DNA from: GCA-003244245 sp035714625
Lineage (GTDB): Bacteria; Actinomycetota; Actinomycetes; Mycobacteriales; Pseudonocardiaceae
DNA length: 64,000 nucleotides
Reading direction: 5' to 3'
Assembly (NCBI GenBank): GCA_035714625.1
Contig: DASTLT010000170.1
Location: 3,969-67,968 of the forward strand
This document shows positions 1-8,705 of this stretch, piece after piece; the stretch's first letter is position 1, and each line of letters begins with the position of its first letter. The notes under the pieces were generated by a model. That model was not told the DNA's origin and searched no databases. It saw nothing but the letters and a program-made list of their open reading frames with translations. The position numbers and the translations under genes were made by a program.

Positions 1-144
1 GCTGGAACCGGGCGGTCACCACGATCAGCACCTGCGGGCGGCCGGCGCCGGTCGTGTCATGATCAGGCACACCAGACACCGGCCAGATCGGCGGGTGGCC
101 TACTGTGGTTGTTGATGAAGCCTCCCGGCCGGAGGGGGATGGCG

Positions 145-972
145 ATGCTCGGCGTCACCGGGCTGGTGCTGATCTTGGTCGCCAGCCTGCTGGTGGCTGG
201 CGGGTGGGGGCTGCAGCGGCGCCTGATCTACTTCCCGGAGCCGTCCGCGGTGCCCCCGGTGTCCAGCATGCTGCCCGGCGCCCACGAGGTTCGGTTGCAC
301 ACCTCGGACGGGTTGGAACTTGGTGCCTGGCTGGTGCCGCCCGGCGGACCCAGCCGGGACGTGACCGTGCTGGTGGCCAGCGGTAACGCCGGCAACCGGT
401 CATTGCGAGCACCGCTGGCGGCGGCGTTGTCCCGCGCCGGAATGGCCGTGCTGCTGTTCGACTACCGCGGCTACGGCGGGAATCCCGGCAGCCCGAGCGA
501 GGCCGGGTTGGCCCTGGACGTGCGCGCCGCTCACCGGTACCTCACCGAGGATCGCCGGGTACCGCAGGGCAGGCTGCTGTACTTCGGGGAGAGCCTGGGC
601 GCGGCCGTGGTCACCGAGCTGGCCGGCGAGTATCCACCGGCCGGGCTGCTGCTGCGATCACCGTTCGTCGACTTGGCCGCGGTCGGCCGAGCGCACTACC
701 CGTACCTGCCGGTCGGAGCGCTGCTGCGGGACCGGTACCCCGTCGCCGCGCGGTTGGCCCGGATCGCGGTGCCCACCACCGTGGTGTGCGGGACCGAGGA
801 TCGGATCGTGCCGCCCGACCAGAGCCGCGCGGTGGCCGCGGCCGCCGGGGGACTGGCCGTCCTCGTGGCGGTCCGCGGCGCCGATCACAACGATCGGGCA
901 CTGCTCGATGGCGGCGTGCTGCTCCGGGCCGTGATCGAACTCGCCGACCGCGCTGCCGCCGGCCGGACCTGA
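145..972 (+). CDS. Alpha/beta hydrolase with N-terminal membrane anchor
   Basis: This protein resembles the BEM46/ABHD-type serine hydrolases; the substrate is unknown. A hydrophobic segment at residues about 3-20 should act as a signal anchor. A nucleophile elbow G-E-S-L-G places the serine near residue 150. Asp about 219 (in GTEDRIVPP) and His about 248 (in GADHND) complete a catalytic triad. I chose ATG 145 because GGAGGGGG lies at 131-138, six bases upstream; the frame stays open further upstream (TTG 109, ATG 115). The nuclease-helicase gene follows after 36 bp on the same strand. The fold is secure, but the physiological role is not. Confidence 0.85.
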   Translation: MLGVTGLVLILVASLLVAGGWGLQRRLIYFPEPSAVPPVSSMLPGAHEVRLHTSDGLELGAWLVPPGGPSRDVTVLVASGNAGNRSLRAPLAAALSRAGMAVLLFDYRGYGGNPGSPSEAGLALDVRAAHRYLTEDRRVPQGRLLYFGESLGAAVVTELAGEYPPAGLLLRSPFVDLAAVGRAHYPYLPVGALLRDRYPVAARLARIAVPTTVVCGTEDRIVPPDQSRAVAAAAGGLAVLVAVRGADHNDRALLDGGVLLRAVIELADRAAAGRT

Positions 973-1008
973 GCTCCCGGTGAGAGGTGGCTGTGGCAGG
1001 ATGCCGCG

Positions 1009-4000
1009 GTGCGTTTCCATGCCGATCTGCACATTCACTCCAAGTACTCCCGGGCCTGCAGCAAGGACTGCGATCTGGAGCACCTGACCTGGTGGGCGCG
1101 ACGCAAGGGAATCGCGCTGGTGGGTACCGGCGACTTCACCCACCCGGCCTGGTTCGATCACCTGCGGGAGAGTCTCGTGCCGGCGGAGCCAGGGCTGTTC
1201 CGGCTGCGCCAGGACCTGGACCGGGCCATCACCGGCAGACTGCCGCCCAGCGTGGCTGCGGCCGGGGTGCGGTACCTGCTGTCCGTGGAGATCTCTACGA
1301 TCTACAAGCGGAACGAGCGCACCCGTAAGGTTCACCACCTGGTGTATGTGCCTGATTTCGACGCGGCTGCGGAGTTCAACCGCAGGCTCGGTCGGATCGG
1401 CAACCTGGGGTCGGACGGGCGCCCCATCCTCGGATTGGACTCCCGTGACCTGCTGGAGATCACCTTGGAATGCGGCGACGGTGCCTATCTGGTGCCGGCG
1501 CATGTCTGGACGCCGTGGTTCGCGGTGCTGGGCTCGAAGTCCGGGTTCGATGCGGTCGAGGATTGTTATGCCGACCTCGCCGACCATATCTTCGCGCTGG
1601 AAACCGGGCTGTCCAGTGACCCGGTGATGAACTGGCGGATCTCCGGTCTGGACCGCTACCGGCTGGTGAGCAACTCCGATGCGCATTCACCTCCCATGCT
1701 CGGCCGCGAGGCCACGGTGTTCGACACCGACCTCGATTACTTCGCGATCCGGCAAGCCCTGGAAACCGGGGTCGGGCACGCGGGCTCAGTCGAGTTCTTC
1801 CCCGAGGAAGGCAAGTACCACGTGGACGGGCATCGCAAGTGCGGGGTCCGGATGCAGCCGCAGCAGACCCGCGAGCACGGCGGGATCTGTCCCGAATGCG
1901 ACAAGCCGCTCACGGTTGGTGTGCTGAGCCGGGTCGAGGAACTGGCCGATCGGCCGGAAGCCGTCCGCCCGGCCGGTGCCGCGGACTTCCGCAGTCTGGT
2001 CCCGCTGCCGGAGATCATGAGCGAGATCCTCGGTGCCGGACCGAAGAGCAAGACGGTGCTCGGGCAGATCGACCAGCTCACTGCCGCATTGGGGCCCGAG
2101 CTGGTGATCCTGCAGGACACTCCGCTCGATGACATCGAGGCCCATTCGCCCCTGCTTGCGGAGGCCGTGGCCCGGCTACGCCGCGGTGCGGTGATCCGGG
2201 ATGCCGGATACGACGGTGAGTACGGAGTGATCCGACTCTTCGAGCCCGGCGAGCTGAAGCGGATCAGCACGGTCACCGCCCCGGCACTGTTCGACGACGA
2301 GCTGTTCAGCACGAGCGAGCCCGGACCGGCCCCGCCGAAGCGCACGCTCAGGGTTCGGCTCGAACTGGCCCCACCCGCTGAGACGCCACCGCCCGCACAG
2401 CTAGCGGGGTGTGCCACCGGGGCGTTGCTACTCGACGGGCTCGATACCGAGCAGCGCGCCGCCGCCGAGGTCACCGAAGGGCCGTTGCTGATCATCGCCG
2501 GTCCGGGAACTGGCAAGACCCGCACGTTGACGCATCGCATCGGATATCTGATGACGGCGCACGGGGTAGCGCCGGCACACTGCCTGGCGATCACCTTCAC
2601 TCGCCGGGCGGCCGAGGAAATGGCAGCCCGGCTCGCCGCGTTGACGCCTGCGCAGGCGCCCCAGTTGACCATCGCCACCTTCCATTCCCTCGGCCTGCGC
2701 ATCCTGCGTGAGCAGCATGCCAAGGTGGGGCTGAGCCCGAATTTCGGTATCGTTGATCAGGCCCACCAGAGGGCGATTGCAACCGAGCTGACCGGTGACG
2801 AGAAGCAGGCCCGGCGCCTGCTCACCCACCTGTCCCAGCGGCGCCGAACCGGCGGTCCGGGAACCGGGTTCGCTGACACCGCGGATCGGTATCTCCAGGC
2901 GCTGCGCCAACGGGATCTGGTCGACTTCGACGATCTGGTTGCGCTGCCGGTCACGCTGCTGGAATCCGACCCGGACCTGGCCGCTGTCTACCGTGATCGG
3001 TACCGGTGCATCTCAGTCGATGAGTACCAGGACGTCGACGAGCAGCAGTACCGGTTGCTGCGCCAACTCGCCAGCCCGCATGGCAACCTTACTGCGATCG
3101 GGGACCCGGACCAGGCGATTTACCGATTCCGGGGTGCCGACGTCGGGTTCTTCCTGCGTTTCCAGCAGGATTTCCCAGGGGCGCGCACGGTGGCGCTGAC
3201 CCGGAACTACCGGTCAGCCGCGCCGATCCTGACTGCGGCCCTGCAGGTAATCTCACCGACCACTCTGGTTCCGGACCGGGTGCTGCGACCGCTGAGTACC
3301 CACTCAGACTCCCTGGTCGGGATGCATCATGCCGCAACCGAGCAGGCCGAGGCGTCGTTCGTCGCGCGCACGATCGAGCAGTTGCTGGGCGGGGTGTCGT
3401 TCCACTCATTCGACAGTGGACGAGTCGACTCCGACGGCAGTGGGAGGTTGGACTTCTCCGACTTCGCCGTGCTGTACCGGACCGACCGGCAGGCGCGCGC
3501 CGTGATGGACGCGCTGACCCGGGCTGGGCTGCCGTTTCAGAAACGCTCGCACGACCGGCTGACCGATCGACCGGGGGTGGCCTGGATTCTCGATGAACTG
3601 ACGTATGCACCCGGTGGGACAGGGCGGACGGCGGTCCTGGACCGTCTTGGACACGCCGCGCGCGCTGTCCTGGACCGCCTCCCCGGCGCCGGACGAGAAG
3701 GCACCGCCACCGACATCCATGTCGCCGTCGATCTACTCAAACCGCTGGCTGGCCGATGCGGCGGGGACCTGGAGCGGTTTCGTACCGAGCTGTCCCTCGG
3801 GGTCGAGGTGGACACCTGGGATCCCCGCGCCGACCGGGTGTCACTCCTGACGTTGCACGCCGTCAAGGGGCTCGAGTTCCCGGTGGTGTTCGTGGTGGGT
3901 TGCGAGGATGGGCTGCTGCCGTTGCGCTGGCCGGGAACCGCACCGGACGCGGGCGACGAGGAACAGGTGCGCGAGGAGCGCCGGCTGCTGTTCGTCGGCA

Positions 4001-4179
4001 TGACGCGGGCGCAGCGCCATCTCTACCTCAGCTACGCAGCCGAACGGGTCCGCCACGGCGCTACCCGGAAGACCACCCGATCGCCGTTCCTGGCCGACCT
4101 CGAGGTTGCCGTGTATGAGCAGATCGGTCCGGCTCTGCCCCGGCAGAAACCCCGAGACACCCAACTCCGCCTGTTGTAG
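1009..4179 (+). CDS. EndoQ-like PHP endonuclease fused to UvrD/Rep superfamily 1 helicase
   Basis: The 1056-residue protein has two halves. Residues 1 to about 400 resemble the PHP-type endonuclease Q family (TIGR00375), which nicks DNA 5' of deaminated bases or abasic sites. Metal-binding motifs seen are DLHIHSKYSR, GTGDFTHP, PAHVWTPW and SNSDAHSP, plus a CxnC...CPEC zinc knuckle near residues 277-305. The second half is a complete SF1 helicase: Walker A GPGTGKT (about 500), DEYQD (about 671), GDPDQAIYRFRGAD, LTRNYRS, LHAVKGLEF and FVGMTRA. The start is GTG, with a weak AGG upstream. A role in repair of deaminated DNA is inferred from the domain pair. No frameshift or missing motif is seen. 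Confidence 0.9.
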   Translation: MRFHADLHIHSKYSRACSKDCDLEHLTWWARRKGIALVGTGDFTHPAWFDHLRESLVPAEPGLFRLRQDLDRAITGRLPPSVAAAGVRYLLSVEISTIYKRNERTRKVHHLVYVPDFDAAAEFNRRLGRIGNLGSDGRPILGLDSRDLLEITLECGDGAYLVPAHVWTPWFAVLGSKSGFDAVEDCYADLADHIFALETGLSSDPVMNWRISGLDRYRLVSNSDAHSPPMLGREATVFDTDLDYFAIRQALETGVGHAGSVEFFPEEGKYHVDGHRKCGVRMQPQQTREHGGICPECDKPLTVGVLSRVEELADRPEAVRPAGAADFRSLVPLPEIMSEILGAGPKSKTVLGQIDQLTAALGPELVILQDTPLDDIEAHSPLLAEAVARLRRGAVIRDAGYDGEYGVIRLFEPGELKRISTVTAPALFDDELFSTSEPGPAPPKRTLRVRLELAPPAETPPPAQLAGCATGALLLDGLDTEQRAAAEVTEGPLLIIAGPGTGKTRTLTHRIGYLMTAHGVAPAHCLAITFTRRAAEEMAARLAALTPAQAPQLTIATFHSLGLRILREQHAKVGLSPNFGIVDQAHQRAIATELTGDEKQARRLLTHLSQRRRTGGPGTGFADTADRYLQALRQRDLVDFDDLVALPVTLLESDPDLAAVYRDRYRCISVDEYQDVDEQQYRLLRQLASPHGNLTAIGDPDQAIYRFRGADVGFFLRFQQDFPGARTVALTRNYRSAAPILTAALQVISPTTLVPDRVLRPLSTHSDSLVGMHHAATEQAEASFVARTIEQLLGGVSFHSFDSGRVDSDGSGRLDFSDFAVLYRTDRQARAVMDALTRAGLPFQKRSHDRLTDRPGVAWILDELTYAPGGTGRTAVLDRLGHAARAVLDRLPGAGREGTATDIHVAVDLLKPLAGRCGGDLERFRTELSLGVEVDTWDPRADRVSLLTLHAVKGLEFPVVFVVGCEDGLLPLRWPGTAPDAGDEEQVREERRLLFVGMTRAQRHLYLSYAAERVRHGATRKTTRSPFLADLEVAVYEQIGPALPRQKPRDTQLRLL

Positions 4180-4228
4180 GCCGTCGAGTTCCCCCAGCAA
4201 GTTGCAGATTCCGGGAGCTGCATGCAGA

Positions 4229-4420
4229 ATGGCGAACCAACCGTCAAGGCTATTGATTGCTCAACCGGCATCGTTTGATGAATATGTGCGCCAGCTCATG
4301 GTACCGCCAGTAGTAATGGACCTTGCCCGCAAAGCCGCCAGCATTCGACTCTCCGCTCGGGAAACCGAGGCGATGCGGGCGCATCTCGATCCTGCGGGTG
4401 GCGGGCTGTTACAAGCGTAA
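4229..4420 (+). CDS. Small hypothetical protein (63 aa)
   Basis: A short ORF from ATG 4229 to TAA, lying between the helicase and the convergent LigD gene. It is predicted to be helical, with Arg/Glu-rich segments (DLARKAASIRLSARETEAM). No domain is recognised and the ribosome site is poor (GGGAGC about 13 bases upstream). Base composition is less GC-rich than in the neighbours. It could be a non-coding gap or the remnant of a longer gene; I keep it only as a possibility. Confidence 0.3.
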   Translation: MANQPSRLLIAQPASFDEYVRQLMVPPVVMDLARKAASIRLSARETEAMRAHLDPAGGGLLQA

Positions 4421-4468
4421 CGTCAGGGCCGACAGCGCCGAGTAGTTCAGCGGGCCGTTCTGCCTCGG

Positions 4469-5419
4469 TTAACCACGGCGAGCGCGAGCGCGGCGCTTGC
4501 CTTCGTGCATTGCCTGCACCCGGGCGGGCGGGATGGCGTGGCCTTCCTCGATGAGATCGGGGCTCAGGTGCTGCGGCTGGGGCATCTGGTCGGCCCAGGG
4601 ATCGCTCTCGGCGATCAGCCGAGCGGCGGTACGCACGGTGAAGTCGGCCGGCGTGACGCGATCAAGCTGGTCCCAGGCCACGGGGAACGACACCGGCACG
4701 CCTGGCCGGATGCGTGGGCTGTAAACCACCACCACCGTCGCCCCGCCAGCTCGGGTCGCATCGAGGAACACCTTGCCTGCGCGGTCGTCACGGATGAACG
4801 CCGTCGTGGCAAGCGTGGGATCGAGGCGCTCGGCACGCGCCGCGAGCGCGCGGGTGGCCGCGGCCACCTCCTCGATCGTCGCCGGTGCCGCGATCGGGAC
4901 GAACACGTGCAGACCCTTGGCGCCGCTGGTTTTGACCGCGCCCACCAAGCTGGCCTCGGCCAGCGCCTGGCGGACCAGATGCGCGGCGCGCACAGCCACC
5001 CCGAACGGGTCCGCGAACGGTGGGTCGAGGTCGAGCACCAGGTGGGTGGGGCGGTCCCGATGATCGATACGGATCAGGGTCGGATGGTACTCTACGGCCC
5101 GTTGATTGGCGAACCACAGCAGGGTGCGGCGGTCATTGCACAGCGCGTAGGACACCTCGCGTTTCGAGGTCTCCGCCCACAGCGGCACCGTTCGCACCCA
5201 CGGTGGGGTGTAGGGGGGAACGTTCTTCTGCATGAACGGCGTCTGACCGCGCAACACCCGGACCACCGACAGCGGCCGGCCGGCCAGCGGGGGAATAATG
5301 CGATCACGAACCGCGTCCAGGTAGTCCACCAGATCCCGTTTGGTCGCGTCCGCCCCGTCGAACAGCGGTTGGTCAAGATTGGTCAACGACACCCCGTCCC
5401 GCACCTCACCGCCGCTCAC
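4469..5419 (-). CDS. ligD: LigD-type polymerase/primase domain protein (NHEJ)
   Basis: A stand-alone polymerase domain of the bacterial non-homologous end-joining ligase D family (archaeo-eukaryotic primase fold, LigD_Pol). It would fill gaps with (ribo)nucleotides at Ku-bound breaks. Visible motifs are the catalytic LVLDLDPP (metal-binding D-x-D), the SGAKGLHVFVP loop, and DRAGKVFLDATR with the third acidic residue. These correspond to known LigD-Pol signatures. The ORF opens 109 codons further upstream, but that extension is low-complexity and proline-rich. GTG 5419 (MSGGEVRDGVSLTN...) gives the normal family length of about 316 residues. No Ku or ligase gene lies in the window. Confidence 0.88.
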   Translation of the reverse strand: MSGGEVRDGVSLTNLDQPLFDGADATKRDLVDYLDAVRDRIIPPLAGRPLSVVRVLRGQTPFMQKNVPPYTPPWVRTVPLWAETSKREVSYALCNDRRTLLWFANQRAVEYHPTLIRIDHRDRPTHLVLDLDPPFADPFGVAVRAAHLVRQALAEASLVGAVKTSGAKGLHVFVPIAAPATIEEVAAATRALAARAERLDPTLATTAFIRDDRAGKVFLDATRAGGATVVVVYSPRIRPGVPVSFPVAWDQLDRVTPADFTVRTAARLIAESDPWADQMPQPQHLSPDLIEEGHAIPPARVQAMHEGKRRARARRG

Positions 5420-5587
5420 GGCGACATCATCCCACTGATGACCCCCCGGCCGATCGTCAGACCCTCGATTGCGTGCCACCGTGGAAAGCTCTGGACGGAC
5501 CTGCGCTGTGGAGTCCGGTAGCGCCGTTCGTGGAGCCAACGCCCTACCCGGCGGGGATGCCGGGGGGCCTTGAGGAGGGTGGTCGAG

Positions 5588-6712
5588 ATGGATCGGGCGG
5601 TCAGCAGGGCTGATGTGCGGCGGTGGCGGCGTAATTTCCGCGAGGAGACGGACGGAGCGGCGCTCTACTGGGCGATGGCGGATGGCGAGGCCAGCGCGGA
5701 GCTGGCGGAGGTGTACCGCAGGCTGGGCGCGGTCGAGGCGCGGCACGCGAGCTTATGGTCTGAGCGGTTACGCAGCCACGGTGCCCGGGTGCCTCGGGCG
5801 CGACCCTCGCTGCGGGCTCGCGTGCTGGGACTGCTTGCCCGGCGGTTCGGCGCCGCCGTCGTCGTCCCGGCCGTGGCGCGGGCCGAGCGAGTGGGCCGGA
5901 CGATGTACGACGATCAGGCGGAGGCGGCGGGAACATCGCTGCCGGCCGACGAGCGTTCGCACGCCTTCCTGCTCAGCCAGCTTGGCAGTGGCGTGCCCGG
6001 CTCTTCGCTGAACCGTCTCGAGGGCCGGCATCGGACCCCGGGGGGCAATGCCGTGCGCGCTGCGGTGCTCGGAGCCAACGACGGGCTGCTGTCGAATCTC
6101 AGCCTGGTCACCGGGGTGGCCGGCAGCGGGCTGGGCGGTTCGGTGGTGCTGGTCGTCGGTCTGGCCGGGCTGCTGGCCGGAGCATTCTCGATGGCGCTGG
6201 GCGAGTGGGTCTCGGTGCAAAGCTCCCGGGAGCTGGTGGAGCGGCAGTTAGCGATCGAGGCTGACGAGATCGCGACACTGCCCGACGAGGAGGTCGAGGA
6301 ACTGCGACTGATCTACCAGGCCCGCGGGCTGCCCGAGGACGAGGCACGAACGGTGGCCAAGCGCCTGCTGGACGACCCGGACAATGCGCTGGAGGTGATG
6401 GCCCGCGAGGAACTCGGTCTTGACCCGGACGAACGCGGCGGCAACCCGTGGACCGCGGCGCTGATCTCGTTCCTGCTCTTCACCGTGGGCGCGATCGTGC
6501 CGGTGCTGCCTTTCATCTGGCTGGCCGGCCTGCCGGGGGCGCTGGCCGCCGCCGTCGCGGGCGGCGTCGGGCTGTTCGCGCTCGGCGCGGCGACCACCCT
6601 GTTCACCGGACGAGGCCCGCTGCGGGCGGGGCTGCGGCAGATGCTGTTGGGATTGGCCGCTGCCACGGTGACTTACGGCGTGGGCACCCTGCTGGGAGTG
6701 GCCATCACCTGA
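5588..6712 (+). CDS. Rubrerythrin-like/VIT1 (CCC1) family membrane protein
   Basis: The 374-residue protein has an N-terminal ferritin-like (rubrerythrin-type) four-helix domain, residues about 5-130, rich in Glu/His (YWAMADGEASAEL, AVEARH). A VIT1/CCC1 iron-manganese transporter domain follows. It shows the motif GANDGLLSNLSLVTGVAGS, a GEWVSVQSSRELVERQL cytosolic metal-binding stretch rich in Glu, and about five hydrophobic segments. The family exports or sequesters Fe2+/Mn2+ across a membrane. ATG 5588 was chosen because GAGGAGGG lies at 5572-5579. Confidence 0.9.
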   Translation: MDRAVSRADVRRWRRNFREETDGAALYWAMADGEASAELAEVYRRLGAVEARHASLWSERLRSHGARVPRARPSLRARVLGLLARRFGAAVVVPAVARAERVGRTMYDDQAEAAGTSLPADERSHAFLLSQLGSGVPGSSLNRLEGRHRTPGGNAVRAAVLGANDGLLSNLSLVTGVAGSGLGGSVVLVVGLAGLLAGAFSMALGEWVSVQSSRELVERQLAIEADEIATLPDEEVEELRLIYQARGLPEDEARTVAKRLLDDPDNALEVMAREELGLDPDERGGNPWTAALISFLLFTVGAIVPVLPFIWLAGLPGALAAAVAGGVGLFALGAATTLFTGRGPLRAGLRQMLLGLAAATVTYGVGTLLGVAIT

Positions 6713-6734
6713 ATTGCACTGCGCATGGCGTGCC

Positions 6735-6971
6735 GTGGGGACGAGGTGGTGGAAGATCGCCGGCCTGGGCGCGGTCGCGGGTGTCGCGGCGACCGGGGTG
6801 TTGATCGCCCGAGAAGAGCACACGCGCCGGGCGGATACCCCCGACGAGATCCGTGCTCGGCTGCGTGAGCAACGGGTCATCCAGCAAGGAGCGCGTCGCG
6901 CAGCGCGGGGAGCCCAAGCGCCTGGAGCGCACCCCCAACCTGGCTCCGGTACTGCAGAATGTCGGCTTTGA
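6735..6971 (+). CDS. Small single-pass membrane protein, conserved actinobacterial type
   Basis: This short protein has a Trp/Lys-flanked hydrophobic helix (WWKIAGLGAVAGVAATGVLI) followed by a charged helix (TPDEIRARLREQ). That layout recurs in small actinobacterial proteins of unknown function. The GTG at 6735 starts it neatly before the helix, although no good ribosome site is present. Its last ~95 bp overlap antisense the 3' end of the minus-strand gene at 6877-7326. The Ala/Gly/Pro-rich tail in the overlap is less convincing than the N-terminal half. Confidence 0.5.
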   Translation: MGTRWWKIAGLGAVAGVAATGVLIAREEHTRRADTPDEIRARLREQRVIQQGARRAARGAQAPGAHPQPGSGTAECRL

Positions 6972-7326
6972 TCGCATCAGTACCGCCGGAGACACATCCT
7001 GCGACCGCCCGGGCGATTGACCCAGCCACCGCGTCGGCAGGCTGGTTGTTATTGATTCCCCGTAGGGTCACGTAGCTCGATGCGAGGCATCCTATCGCTC
7101 GGCTGACGAAGGCCACTGCGGGAATTTCCCCGATCTGCAATAGTGTCCTCTCGTCCAGCACTCCCTCCTTCTGCAGGCGATTCCGGATCCGCGTCTCGAT
7201 CCACTGGTGATCACCCGTTGATAAAATGTCGTCAGGCAGTGCTGCGAGTGCCTGCTCGAGAGCTTCCTGTTCGGACTCTGAGAGGTGCGCGTAAGAAGCG
7301 AAGTCTGTTGTTCTTGCGGGCGTCAC
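6877..7326 (-). CDS. Hypothetical protein (149 aa)
   Basis: No family is recognised. The N-terminal half is acidic and helical (SESEQEALEQALAALPDDIL). The C-terminal half is Ala/Gly-rich, with moderately hydrophobic stretches (IPAVAFVSRAIGCLASSYVTL, ADAVAGSIARAVAGCV). The frame remains open far upstream. GTG 7326 is the credible start because GGTGGAGG sits just before it, spaced six bases. It lies downstream of the four-helix membrane protein on the same strand, 82 bp away, so they may be cotranscribed. Confidence 0.65.
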   Translation of the reverse strand: MTPARTTDFASYAHLSESEQEALEQALAALPDDILSTGDHQWIETRIRNRLQKEGVLDERTLLQIGEIPAVAFVSRAIGCLASSYVTLRGINNNQPADAVAGSIARAVAGCVSGGTDAIKADILQYRSQVGGALQALGLPALRDALLAG

Positions 7327-7408
7327 CGTTTGCCTCCACCGTTGAGATCTGTGACCTGATGCGTGCCGGATCTGGCGGTCTCCTCGCACAGCTTCTTGCC
7401 CGCCGGCC

Positions 7409-7774
7409 TCACACCCGAGCCCGTCGAGCCTGCACAAAGGACCAGACCGCCAGGACAACGAAAACGCCGCACAGGGCCAGGTTGAGCAGCCCCGCCGTGC
7501 GTGCGATGTCGGCATGCGCAGAGCCTGCGGCAGGATGGGCGATGAGTTGCCAGGCCGAGCCCAGCACTCCGAGCAACGCCACCGCCGCAGCAGCGTGCAT
7601 TGCGTGCCGGCGCGGGGTGCCACCACGCAGGCCGACGAGCCCCGCGATGGCAAGCCCCAGGCCGAGCACCGCGGGGATGAGCGCGGTCGGGCTGGCACCG
7701 GGCCCGGAAGCCGTGTAAGCCCAACCTCCCACCAGGATCAGCACGATCCCGATGACGATCGCGATCTTGGACAA
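7409..7774 (-). CDS. Small four-helix integral membrane protein
   Basis: The predicted product is about 121 residues with four transmembrane helices: IAIVIGIVLILVGGW, LIPAVLGLGLAIAGL, AAAAVALLGVLGSAW and LNLALCGVFVVLAVW. It ends in a basic tail (QARRARV). The start is TTG 7774 (MSKIAIVIG), with GGGAGG about nine bases upstream. Upstream codons give a Pro/Arg-rich extension without coding character. The function is unknown. It resembles the small membrane proteins often found next to hypothetical stress genes in actinomycetes. Confidence 0.7.
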   Translation of the reverse strand: MSKIAIVIGIVLILVGGWAYTASGPGASPTALIPAVLGLGLAIAGLVGLRGGTPRRHAMHAAAAVALLGVLGSAWQLIAHPAAGSAHADIARTAGLLNLALCGVFVVLAVWSFVQARRARV

Positions 7775-7910
7775 GGGAACTGACCTCCCACTCGGAAGAC
7801 GGGTGCCACACCAGTGTTCCGCATCTGCGATCCATGCCGCCGGTCCGGGGTCGGTGCGTGCCGAGCGGTGGTACGGCCCAGTGCGGGCGGCTGACGGCCG
7901 ACGACTCGTT

Positions 7911-8630
7911 TCAGGGTTGGGCTGGTGCTGGTCCGACGGGGGCGTCGGCGAGGTGCGCGATGCACAAGTGCGGGGTGACGAACGACTCAAGGCCGACAGC
8001 CTCGACCGGGGCATCCAGGTTGGCGACGGTCTGCTTGAGCAGGCCGAGGTGCATCGCGCAGACCACGTTGGGGTGCACGGTGGCGACGGCGCGGAACGGG
8101 CAGGCGTGCAGCAGGATCCGATGTTGTGGTCCGTCCCGGTTCAGTTCTGGCTCGAAACCGAGTTCGGCGAACATCGCGACCACTCGACGGACGGCCTCGT
8201 CGGCGGAGCCTGCAGCGCATGGCTGGGTAGATCGCCGGTGACGGCGGGCGAAGGCGCGGCCCGCCTCCTCGGCTAACCCTGTGGAGCTCTCGTTGCTGAC
8301 CGCGAGGTAGCTGGCGAGGATATCGGTGAGCAGTCGCAGGCCATCCGGATTCTGGCTGCCTGCGCCGTCCGTGGTTGCGGTGTAGACAACTCGGGGCCGT
8401 CCGGAGCCACCACGGGGGTCGGGTCGACTGCAGACGAGTCCGGCATCGACCAGGATCCTGAGGTGGAAGCGCACCGTGTTCGGATGCAGAGCGCGCTGTG
8501 CCGCGATCTGCTGGACATCGAGCGGGGTGTCGCTGCCCCGCAGTAACTCGAGGATGCGGACCCGGCTGAGGGCGGCTAGCGCCCCGTGGGTCCTGCTGCG
8601 CTCCCTCGCGGGGTCGCTCCTGGCCGACAT
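7911..8630 (-). CDS. SufR-like winged-helix regulator with C-terminal cysteine sensor
   Basis: The N-terminal ArsR/DeoR-type winged helix (residues about 15-85) includes a recognition helix in ALHPNTVRFHLRILVDAGLV. The C-terminal half carries HACPF, then VVCAMHL, then PHLCIAHL, giving three cysteines spaced C-x13-C-x31-C. SufR-type repressors use such cysteines to hold an Fe-S cluster, so redox or Fe-S sensing is inferred. The gene diverges from the SIS-domain pair. The intervening repeats at 8647-8678 are a probable operator. No Shine-Dalgarno sequence precedes ATG 8630, and TAGTAT lies nine bases upstream, which suggests a leaderless transcript. Confidence 0.82.
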   Translation of the reverse strand: MSARSDPARERSRTHGALAALSRVRILELLRGSDTPLDVQQIAAQRALHPNTVRFHLRILVDAGLVCSRPDPRGGSGRPRVVYTATTDGAGSQNPDGLRLLTDILASYLAVSNESSTGLAEEAGRAFARRHRRSTQPCAAGSADEAVRRVVAMFAELGFEPELNRDGPQHRILLHACPFRAVATVHPNVVCAMHLGLLKQTVANLDAPVEAVGLESFVTPHLCIAHLADAPVGPAPAQP

Positions 8631-8639
8631 GTCGAGAAG

Positions 8640-8680
8640 ATACTACGACTATAGTAAGAACTATGACTATGGTAAGAAAC
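8640..8680. promoter_or_regulatory. Divergent promoter with direct-repeat operator
   Basis: Two 14-bp direct repeats, GACTATAGTAAGAA at 8647-8660 and GACTATGGTAAGAA at 8665-8678, are 18 bp apart. The first contains the perfect palindrome ACTATAGT (8649-8656). This AT-rich island lies in the 72-bp gap between the SufR-like regulator and the SIS gene. It is a likely autoregulatory binding site, and TA-rich -10 boxes face both ways. Confidence 0.6.
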
Positions 8681-8705
8681 TCCTCGACAGGAGAGGCGGG
8701 CGGTG

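Noticed and set aside
658..1686. 342-codon minus-strand frame across hydrolase and helicase genes
   Set aside because: It overlaps two well-supported genes and shows no family features.
5420..5746. N-terminal extension of the LigD polymerase gene
   Set aside because: Pro/Arg/His-rich and unlike the family; it also runs into the promoter region of the divergent VIT gene.
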